Assembly: GCA_900553355.1 (NCBI GenBank)
Contig: USDK01000046.1
Location: 1 to 20,343 of the forward strand
DNA: 20,343 bases
Source of the DNA: an uncultured Lachnospiraceae bacterium
Lineage (GTDB): Bacteria; Bacillota; Clostridia; Lachnospirales; Lachnospiraceae
Direction: 5' to 3'
The notes under the pieces are model-generated. The model worked only from the letters and a program-made list of their open reading frames with translations, was not told the origin of the DNA and ran no database searches. The position numbers and the translations under genes are program-made. Within the stretch, counting starts at the first letter, position 1. Every line of letters starts with the position of its first letter. Shown here in pieces: positions 14,632-20,343 of the stretch.

Positions 14632-15165
14632 CTAAAACATCGGCGGCGTCGTGATCCACAATACCTTTGCATCACTGCTGCCGTGATTGTAAAGATAATG
14701 GCTTCTGGATCCGTCCATGTAGAAGGTCTCTTTTGCCTTTACCTTATATTTTTTACTGCCCTGCACGATCGTGATGCTGCCCTTCAAGACATAGCCGAAT
14801 TCCTGGCCCTGATAGGCAGACATGATCTGGCTCTTTTTATGTGGATGCAATGTCAGAAGGATGGGTTCCATCTCGTTTTTCTGGGCGTTTGGGATTACCC
14901 ACTCAATCTGATAATCCTCCTGCTCATCCACAAAAAAGTCCTGTGCCTGAAATACGATCTGCTTTTCCTCTTCTTCATGGAAAAACTCTGACAGGTTGCT
15001 TCCCAGTGCCTCCAGGATATCCTGAAGTGTGGCGATACTCGGCGTCGTCAGATTGCGCTCCACCTGTGAGAGGAAGCCTTTGGTAAGTTCGCTCCTGGAT
15101 GCAAGATCCCCTAGTGTCAGATCGTTCTGCAGCCGCAGTTCTTTCAGTTTTTTTCCGATATCCAC
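14632..15165 (-). CDS. XRE-family regulator with C-terminal cupin domain
   Basis: The 177-residue protein has an N-terminal Cro/CI-type HTH (about 5-60) and a cupin barrel (about 100-175), an arrangement shared with PuuR-type regulators of polyamine use. The cupin probably binds a small ligand; Tyr-Val-Leu-Lys-Gly at 125-129 marks the usual beta-strand turn. It is the first gene of the pot operon, with 17 bases to the potA start, so it most likely senses polyamine supply and controls its own operon. The start is GTG at 15165-15163, preceded by GGAGG at 7 bases spacing. The specific ligand is inferred from context only. Confidence 0.92.
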   Translation of the reverse strand: MDIGKKLKELRLQNDLTLGDLASRSELTKGFLSQVERNLTTPSIATLQDILEALGSNLSEFFHEEEEKQIVFQAQDFFVDEQEDYQIEWVIPNAQKNEMEPILLTLHPHKKSQIMSAYQGQEFGYVLKGSITIVQGSKKYKVKAKETFYMDGSRSHYLYNHGSSDAKVLWITTPPMF

Positions 15166-15197
15166 ACTTTCACCTCCGGTTTTCTAATACTATACTT

Positions 15198-15220
15198 TTA
15201 GTTAAAAATTAGCGAACTAA
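15198..15220. promoter_or_regulatory. Inverted repeat, candidate operator of the pot operon regulator
   Basis: TTAGTT at 15198-15203 and AACTAA at 15215-15220 form an inverted repeat with an 11-base spacer. It lies between the -10 box and the start codon of the XRE-cupin gene, a good place for autorepression. Short AT-rich inverted repeats also occur by chance. Confidence 0.35.
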
Positions 15221-15225
15221 GGAAC

Positions 15226-15253
15226 ATTATACACAGATATAGGAAGAATGCAA
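15226..15253 (-). promoter_or_regulatory. Promoter of the XRE-cupin/pot operon
   Basis: On the minus strand TATAAT (complement of 15226-15231) is preceded at 16 bases by TTGCAT (complement of 15248-15253). The -10 box is a perfect match and the -35 box is weak, which suits a regulated promoter. Confidence 0.6.
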
Positions 15254-15301
15254 GATGTTTTTACAGATTTTTACAGAAATTCCCGTTTCCCGGATTCTTC
15301 G

Positions 15302-15329
15302 TTGACTTTCAAGTACTATTTGCTATAAC
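15302..15329 (+). promoter_or_regulatory. Promoter of the two-component/ABC transporter operon
   Basis: TTGACT at 15302-15307 and TATAAC at 15324-15329 are separated by 16 bases, with TGC directly before the -10 box (extended -10). It is divergent from the pot operon promoter about 50 bases away. Transcription would begin near 15336, giving a leader of about 155 bases before the response regulator. Confidence 0.75.
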
Positions 15330-15377
15330 ATACTTAACAAGACAACTGGGGCACATAGCTCAAACCTATCCGTTCCG

Positions 15378-15439
15378 GGAAATATGTAAGTAAAAAAATA
15401 ATCGTACTTACATTTCCAGGTGCAGGACGATTATTTTTT
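15378..15439 (+). promoter_or_regulatory. Candidate transcription attenuator: two overlapping hairpins in the leader
   Basis: Hairpin 1 pairs GGAAA-TA-TGTAAGT (15378-15391) with ACTTACATTTCC (15406-15417), 12 bp with a 2-base bulge. Hairpin 2 pairs AAAAAATAATCGT (15393-15405) with ACGATTATTTTTT (15427-15439), a perfect 13-bp stem ending in six T. The 5' arm of hairpin 2 lies in the loop of hairpin 1, and the 3' arm of hairpin 1 lies in the loop of hairpin 2, so they are either alternatives or a pseudoknot. Hairpin 2 has the form of a terminator, so hairpin 1 would be the antiterminator. No known riboswitch or T-box motif is recognised. Confidence 0.6.
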
Positions 15440-15481
15440 ATGTCTGTCATAGAAACTTTTTATACAAGAATAATGAATTCT

Positions 15482-15486
15482 GGAGG
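15482..15486 (+). promoter_or_regulatory. Ribosome binding site of the response regulator gene
   Basis: GGAGG lies 5 bases before the ATG at 15492, downstream of the leader hairpins. Confidence 0.75.
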
Positions 15487-15491
15487 ATATC

Positions 15492-16163
15492 ATGATTGAA
15501 ATTTATTACGCGGAAGATGATACGGTCATTGGCAATTCCGTAAAAAAATATTTAGAACAAGAAAATTGTAAAGTGGCAGTTTTTGAGACAATTTCCGATA
15601 TAAAAAAGGCTCTGATCCGCCATTTACCCACCATTGCTCTGCTGGACTGGAACATGCCTGACGGACAGGGCAGCGAATTATGCCTCTGGATCCGGGATAG
15701 ATGGAAGGACTTACCCATTATCTATCTGACCGTTCGTGGTGATTCCTGTGACATTGTCAGCGGATTCCAAAACGGTGCTGACGATTATGTAGTAAAGCCA
15801 TTTGACCTTGCAGTACTGCATTCCCGTATTCTGGCATTACTGCGGAGAACAAAAAACGTAAAAGACACAAAACTGTTTTGTGATGACCTGATGCTGGATA
15901 AAGAGACAATGGCTGTCTATGACCAACAGAAGGAAATCATCGTAAGCCAGCCGGAATATCGCATTCTTCTGACGCTGATGGAAAATAAAGGGAAAACCAT
16001 CACTAGAATCCAGCTCTTAGAACAGGTCTGGGACCGCAGTGGAAACTATGTAAACGACAATACCCTGACCGTTGCTATGAAACGGTTAAGGGAAAAGCTG
16101 CACAATCCTGCCTGTATAAAAACAATCCGGAGTTTTGGTTATCGTATGGAGGACACGAAATGA
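15492..16163 (+). CDS. OmpR/PhoB-family response regulator
   Basis: The 223-residue protein has an N-terminal receiver domain (about 1-115) and a C-terminal winged-helix DNA-binding domain (about 125-220). The receiver has the acidic pair Asp9-Asp10, the phosphoacceptor Asp52 in Leu-Leu-Asp-Trp-Asn-Met-Pro, Thr80 and Lys102. The winged helix ends in the typical Thr-Ile-Arg-Ser-Phe-Gly-Tyr-Arg. It should bind operon DNA when phosphorylated by the sensor kinase encoded next, whose ATG overlaps its stop in ATGA. It is the first gene after the leader attenuator. It groups with regulators of peptide-antibiotic or envelope-stress ABC transporters by context, but the signal is unknown. Confidence 0.95.
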   Translation: MIEIYYAEDDTVIGNSVKKYLEQENCKVAVFETISDIKKALIRHLPTIALLDWNMPDGQGSELCLWIRDRWKDLPIIYLTVRGDSCDIVSGFQNGADDYVVKPFDLAVLHSRILALLRRTKNVKDTKLFCDDLMLDKETMAVYDQQKEIIVSQPEYRILLTLMENKGKTITRIQLLEQVWDRSGNYVNDNTLTVAMKRLREKLHNPACIKTIRSFGYRMEDTK

Positions 16164-17347
16164 GTAAAATAAGAAAACAAAGAATGCTGCTGGTTTTTCC
16201 TCTTGCTGTTCTTTTATTGGGAATGATTCTTACATCCATCTTACTTTTACAGACTTATCGGAAGATCGCTTTTGAACATATTTCTGCATTTTGTGAAACG
16301 ATATTGGAAAGCTCTCCCGAAGCAGAACCGGAATTGTTATCCACCTTAAAAGAATACCACTCCATGACGGATCAAGAAATAGCCAGAACTAATTATTTAG
16401 AGCAATATGGCTACCGCGCAGATGAATTTTGTAAGGAACTTCCTCCCCATATTTTCCTCTTGCCACTTATGCTCTTTCTTGCGGCCGCATGCACCTTTAC
16501 TTTCGGAATCCTGTCATTACACAGGCAGAATCGAAAACGTATCGCTGAACTGACCGAGTATCTGGAGCGAGTAAACACAGGAGCTGACGGGATATTGATA
16601 CAGACGCAGGAAGATGATTTTTCCCATTTACAGGATGAACTATATAAAACAGTTACGACACTCTGTCAGACCAGAGAAGCCGCTGTTTCAGCGAAGATGA
16701 ACTTCGCTGAAAATCTGGCCAATATCGCACATCAGCTAAAAACACCGATCACGGCGGCTTTTCTGTCTTTACAACTTTTAAAAAAAGAAACCAGCAGTGA
16801 TTATGTAAATCAAACAGAACGCCAGCTGGAACGATTAAATCGTCTGGAAGAATCCCTGCTTACACTTTCTAAAATTGATGCCGGGACTCTTCCGCTGAAA
16901 CACGAACAAGTCGATCTTTATACCGTCTTAAATCTGGCGGCAGAAAATCTAAGCGATTTATTACGGAAAGATCATATTTCTGTCGAAATTCCGGAAAACG
17001 GCTGTATTGAATTTTCCGGCGATCTGGAATGGACCATGGAAGCCCTGATCAATCTTTTGAAAAACTGCATGGAACATTCACGCCCCGGCGGAACTGTCCA
17101 TTGCGATTATCTTAGCAATCCTCTTTATGTAGAAATCCAGATATGGGACGACGGGACAGGTTTTGATACAGAGGATTTACCGCATCTTTTTGAACGCTTT
17201 TATCGGGGCAGACGCGCTGTTGGAAGTGGAATCGGAATCGGCCTGGCTCTCGCAAAAGAAATCTTCGAATTACAAAACGGGACGATCCAGGCCCGGAACC
17301 TGCAAGGCGGCGGCGCGTGTTTTGAAATAAAGATATACCGTCACTGA
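16160..17347 (+). CDS. Sensor histidine kinase
   Basis: The 395-residue membrane kinase has two hydrophobic helices (about 9-31 and 97-120) around an extracellular loop of about 65 residues, then a HisKA dimerisation domain and an HATPase_c domain. The phospho-accepting His191 is in His-Gln-Leu-Lys-Thr-Pro. The N box has Asn298 and Asn302, the G1 box Asp330-Asp331-Gly-Thr-Gly, the F region Leu-Phe-Glu-Arg-Phe-Tyr and the G2 box Gly-Ser-Gly-Ile-Gly-Ile-Gly at 355-361. The residue after His191 is Gln rather than the usual Glu/Asp. The external loop is much longer than in BceS-type kinases, which lack one, so this kinase may sense directly rather than only through the transporter. It overlaps the response regulator by 4 bases. 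Confidence 0.94.
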   Translation: MSKIRKQRMLLVFPLAVLLLGMILTSILLLQTYRKIAFEHISAFCETILESSPEAEPELLSTLKEYHSMTDQEIARTNYLEQYGYRADEFCKELPPHIFLLPLMLFLAAACTFTFGILSLHRQNRKRIAELTEYLERVNTGADGILIQTQEDDFSHLQDELYKTVTTLCQTREAAVSAKMNFAENLANIAHQLKTPITAAFLSLQLLKKETSSDYVNQTERQLERLNRLEESLLTLSKIDAGTLPLKHEQVDLYTVLNLAAENLSDLLRKDHISVEIPENGCIEFSGDLEWTMEALINLLKNCMEHSRPGGTVHCDYLSNPLYVEIQIWDDGTGFDTEDLPHLFERFYRGRRAVGSGIGIGLALAKEIFELQNGTIQARNLQGGGACFEIKIYRH

Positions 17348-17362
17348 GATGTCACTTTCCTT

Positions 17363-17371
17363 TGCTATACT
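17363..17371 (+). promoter_or_regulatory. Possible internal promoter before the ABC transporter genes
   Basis: TGCTATACT at 17363-17371 is an extended -10 element in the 68-base gap between the kinase and the ATPase gene. No convincing -35 box is present. It could give extra transporter expression, for example under control of the response regulator. Confidence 0.4.
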
Positions 17372-17415
17372 GTATGTAAAACAAGCGCGGCAGGCAGAAG
17401 AAAGGAGAGAACGGC

Positions 17416-18096
17416 ATGGAAATACTACGATGTGAGAATATCCGAAAAGTATATGGTTCCGGAAACAGTCAGGTTGTAGCGCTGGACCACATTAATCTGT
17501 CGGTACAAAAAGGAGAATTTGCAGCAATTATGGGAGCCTCTGGATCTGGGAAATCCACCCTGCTGCATATTCTGGGTAGCGTGGATAAACCGACAGAAGG
17601 CAGAGTCTTGATAGAGGGAACGGACATATCTGTCATGAATCAAACGCAGGCGGCCATCTTCAGACGCAGAAAAGTCGGTCTGGTTTACCAGTTCTATAAT
17701 CTGATCCCAACCCTCACTGTCCGGAAAAATATTCTCATGCCGCTTTTATTGGACAAGCGCAGACCAAATCAGGAATATTTTCTCCGGATTGTACGTTCTC
17801 TGGGGATAGAAGACAAACTAGAGTCTCTCCCTGGTGAATTATCCGGCGGGCAACAGCAGCGGGCGGCCATCGCCCGGTCTTTGATCTATCGTCCTGCACT
17901 ATTGCTTGCTGATGAGCCTACCGGAAATCTTGACCGGAAAAACAGTGAGGAAATCATTGACCTGTTGAAACTATCAAACCGCAGTCTGGAACAAACCATT
18001 CTTCTGGTCACCCACGATGAAAAGACTGCTCTGGCGGCAGACCGTATTATCACCATCGAAGATGGAAAAATAATCAACGATCAGAAAGGGCGGTGA
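17416..18096 (+). CDS. ABC transporter ATP-binding protein (MacB/LolD/BceA type)
   Basis: The 226-residue ATPase has Walker A Gly-Ala-Ser-Gly-Ser-Gly-Lys-Ser-Thr at 40-48, Q-loop Gln92, signature Leu-Ser-Gly-Gly-Gln-Gln-Gln-Arg at 142-149, Walker B with Asp166-Glu167 and switch His200. Length and the Asp-Glu-Pro-Thr-Gly-Asn-Leu-Asp stretch place it in the group that partners with FtsX-type permeases and works by mechanotransmission rather than classical import. A GGAGAG site precedes the ATG at 17416. It directly precedes the permease, whose start overlaps its stop. Together with the two-component genes it is likely a defence or envelope-stress module against antimicrobial peptides. Confidence 0.95.
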   Translation: MEILRCENIRKVYGSGNSQVVALDHINLSVQKGEFAAIMGASGSGKSTLLHILGSVDKPTEGRVLIEGTDISVMNQTQAAIFRRRKVGLVYQFYNLIPTLTVRKNILMPLLLDKRRPNQEYFLRIVRSLGIEDKLESLPGELSGGQQQRAAIARSLIYRPALLLADEPTGNLDRKNSEEIIDLLKLSNRSLEQTILLVTHDEKTALAADRIITIEDGKIINDQKGR

Positions 18097-20249
18097 AATA
18101 TATGTGGAAAGACTCTCTGGCGGCTTTTATTTCTTCCCTGTTTTTGTCTTTGCTGTGCTGCCTGTTTTTTAATTTCTGGAACTATGAGATTGAATCTATT
18201 ACCTTAGAAGAGGGAAACTGGCAGGGGCGCTTTACCGGAACATTTCATGAAGATGTAGTGTCTGACATTGAGAACTTCGCCAATGTAAAAAGCGCTGTTA
18301 TCAACAAAGAATTATCGAATGAACAGACTCTTGTGATTGATATTCGCTTTTACAACATGAGAACCATTTACCAGGATATGCCCCTGATTGCAGAGCAACT
18401 GGGAATTTCCGAAACTGCAGCATCCTATCATGAATCACTGCTGTCAGGTTATTTCATCCACGCCCCCCAGGATACAGATCCACCCTTGTTGATGGCCTTT
18501 TATCTGGCTGTGCTTTTGATGGTGTCTGTGTCACTGATCTTGATCATCCATAACTCCTTTGCTGTATCCATGAACGCCCGTGTTCATCAGGTCGGCATCC
18601 TTTCCAGCGTGGGGGCAACACCGGGTCAGATCCGAACCTGCCTTTTACAGAAGGCCGCCGTTCCTTGTATCATTCCCATTTTTCTCGGAAGTCTCCTTGG
18701 AATTGCTCTAAGCTTTGGTATCATACAGGTCGTTAATATCCTTGCGGATGACATTGTCTTCAGACATGAGGCCGTATTTACTTATCATCCTCTTGTATTT
18801 GCTGTCACCATTCTGGCCTCTGTCCTGACCGTATTGATTTCTGCATGGCTGCCAGCCAGAAAACTAAGCAGACTGACCCCACTGGAAGCCATAAAAAATA
18901 CAGGCGAATTACAACTGAATCGGAAGAAAAGCTCCCACATCCTCACATTTTTATTTGGAGTCGAAGGAGAACTGGCCGGCAATGCTCTAAAAGCACAAAA
19001 GAAAGCTCTGCGGACCTCTACGCTTTCCCTGACACTTTCTTTTCTGGGCTTTACCCTCATGCTGTGTTTTTTCTCTCTTTCAGAAATCAGCACAAACCAC
19101 ACCTATTTTGAACGCTACCAGGACGCCTGGGATGTCATGGCAACCGTCAAAGATATGCCGATAGAGAATTTTGCTTATGAAAATGAAATCCATGCCCTAG
19201 AGAGTACAGAAAGCGTGATCTATCAAAAAGCCGGTGCGCTCTGCCTGGTTCCGTCGGATGCCGTCAGCGATGAGGTGAAAAACCTGGGCGGCCTGGAGGC
19301 GCTGGCCGGAGACGCCATCGATGCTGTAAGCGGCTCCTATTCTATCCGGACTCCCATCATCATTATGGATGACCGCAGCTTCTCTGAATACTGTGAACAA
19401 ATCGGCGTTTCCCCGGCAGGAACAGGGAGCGTGATCCTGAACCGTATCTGGGACAGCACAAACAGCAACTTCCGATACAAAAAATATATTCCTTTTCTGT
19501 CAGAGGAACAAACTACAATCACTTTACAAAACCAGGATCAGGAAGCGGCTATCACGATCCCTATTCTTGGCTATACACAGGAACCGCCGGAATTGAGAGA
19601 AGAATATGATAATTACACTCTAGTCCAGTTCGTTTCTCTTTCCACATGGAGACTGCTTCAGGAAACCATCGGAAATGCGGAATCAGACACTTATATCCGT
19701 GTACGGTCTAAGACAGACAAAACTTTAACAGAACTGACTTCCGTAGAAACCGAACTGACAGATATCCTGGGACAGAAACTTACATTCGAGGTGGAAAACC
19801 GCATACAGGAAAAGATAGACAACAAAGCCATGCTGAATGGATACAAGCTGGTCATCGGTGCATTATGTGTACTGCTTTCCTTTATCGGAATCACTAATGT
19901 ATTTTCCAACACGCTGGGATTTATCAGACAAAGAAAAAGAGAATTTGCAAGATATTTGTCCGTTGGAATGACGCCGGATGGCATGAAGAAAATGCTTATG
20001 ATTGAGGCTCTCATGATAGCCGGCCGTCCCATCCTGATTACCCTGCCGGTCACAGGAGTATTTGCAGGGTTCATGATAACGGCAAGCTACCTGGACCCAA
20101 TGGAATTTCTGGCAGCGGCTCCGATAATTCCTATCGCACTTTTTATCGCGGCAGTTTTCGGATTTGTGGGACTAGCCTATTACATCGGCGGCAAAAAAAT
20201 TCTCAGATGCAGCCTGATAGAAGCATTACGAAGTGATTATATGGAATAA
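18093..20249 (+). CDS. Large FtsX-family ABC transporter permease
   Basis: The 718-residue permease starts with GTG at 18093, overlapping the ATPase stop as GTGA; the ATG at 18102 is an alternative because GGTGA lies 5 bases before it. About eight membrane helices are visible. Helix 1 (9-29) is followed by an external part of roughly 100 residues. Helices 2-4 end in Pro-Ala-Arg-Lys-Leu and Leu-Glu-Ala-Ile. A fifth helix near 305-325 is followed by a large external domain of about 250 residues, then three final helices. The cytoplasmic motif Gly-Ile-Leu-Ser-Ser-Val-Gly-Ala-Thr-Pro and the later Arg-Tyr-Leu-Ser-Val-Gly-Met-Thr-Pro mark two FtsX modules. BceB proteins have ten helices and a comparable external domain, so it is related but not the canonical form. 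Confidence 0.93.
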   Translation: MKYMWKDSLAAFISSLFLSLLCCLFFNFWNYEIESITLEEGNWQGRFTGTFHEDVVSDIENFANVKSAVINKELSNEQTLVIDIRFYNMRTIYQDMPLIAEQLGISETAASYHESLLSGYFIHAPQDTDPPLLMAFYLAVLLMVSVSLILIIHNSFAVSMNARVHQVGILSSVGATPGQIRTCLLQKAAVPCIIPIFLGSLLGIALSFGIIQVVNILADDIVFRHEAVFTYHPLVFAVTILASVLTVLISAWLPARKLSRLTPLEAIKNTGELQLNRKKSSHILTFLFGVEGELAGNALKAQKKALRTSTLSLTLSFLGFTLMLCFFSLSEISTNHTYFERYQDAWDVMATVKDMPIENFAYENEIHALESTESVIYQKAGALCLVPSDAVSDEVKNLGGLEALAGDAIDAVSGSYSIRTPIIIMDDRSFSEYCEQIGVSPAGTGSVILNRIWDSTNSNFRYKKYIPFLSEEQTTITLQNQDQEAAITIPILGYTQEPPELREEYDNYTLVQFVSLSTWRLLQETIGNAESDTYIRVRSKTDKTLTELTSVETELTDILGQKLTFEVENRIQEKIDNKAMLNGYKLVIGALCVLLSFIGITNVFSNTLGFIRQRKREFARYLSVGMTPDGMKKMLMIEALMIAGRPILITLPVTGVFAGFMITASYLDPMEFLAAAPIIPIALFIAAVFGFVGLAYYIGGKKILRCSLIEALRSDYME

Positions 20250-20343
20250 GGGGACACCCTCTTTTGCGAATGGGGACGTACACTTTCACAAATGATATGC
20301 TCCCTTCTAAGTAGACAAGTGAAATAATAAAAACTTGTCACTT
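20250..20343. repeat. Repeat-like sequence after the permease, possible mobile-element edge
   Basis: After the stop come a GGGGAC box and, at 20272-20287, GGGGACGTACACTTTC. The latter is the reverse of the GAAAAGTGTACCCC-like string at 1676-1688 next to palindrome copy 1. At the end GACAAGT (20314-20320) and ACTTGTC (20333-20339) form an inverted repeat. Such sequences often flank IS200/IS605-like or REP-associated transposase genes in this group of bacteria, but no transposase is visible in the window. Confidence 0.4.

Overview
The window looks like a chromosomal segment of a low-to-mid GC Firmicute of class Clostridia, most likely a Lachnospiraceae member of the Blautia/Dorea/Ruminococcus type. 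This is inferred from strong AGGAGG-type ribosome binding sites, a metG T-box leader, a clostridial meso-diaminopimelate dehydrogenase, a clostridial citrate synthase, and GGGGACGGGGG palindromes between genes. No rRNA, tRNA or CRISPR array was found. No complete insertion sequence was seen.

Left part (1-5.9 kb): a small secreted protein of unknown function (minus strand) ends at a long hairpin. A DegV-family lipid-binding protein follows on the plus strand. Then comes a compact minus-strand operon of ksgA (rRNA dimethyltransferase), gltA (citrate synthase) and an alpha/beta-hydrolase lipase. A small HTH regulator and a small membrane protein are divergently transcribed from a region with two TACACTGTA operator-like sites.

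Middle part (5.9-10.2 kb): tatD, ddh and metG all lie on the minus strand. With ksgA nearby, this recalls the metS-tatD-rnmV-ksgA order near the Bacillus origin, but rnmV is absent and ddh is inserted. metG is preceded by a T-box riboswitch with a clear UGGU antiterminator bulge and a consensus promoter. ddh is flanked on both sides by clusters of DnaA-box-like TTATCCACA motifs and by perfect palindromes.

Right-middle (10.2-15.3 kb): a minus-strand operon encodes a cupin-type XRE regulator and a spermidine/putrescine ABC importer (PotA, PotB and a PotC-PotD fusion). PotA has a long extension in which two Ig-like repeats appear to be inserted into the C-terminal TOBE region, which is odd for a cytoplasmic ATPase.

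Right part (15.3-20.3 kb): a divergent plus-strand operon encodes an OmpR-type response regulator, a sensor kinase, an ABC ATPase and a large FtsX-type permease, probably an antimicrobial-peptide or envelope-stress module. Its leader carries two overlapping, mutually exclusive hairpins, the second ending in a T run, and an AUG-UAA minimal open frame inside the first. It looks like an undescribed attenuator. The window ends in repeat-like sequence that may be the edge of a mobile element.

The strongest candidates for something new are the two-hairpin leader of the two-component/ABC operon, the PotA with tandem Ig-like inserts, and the DnaA-box clusters around ddh.
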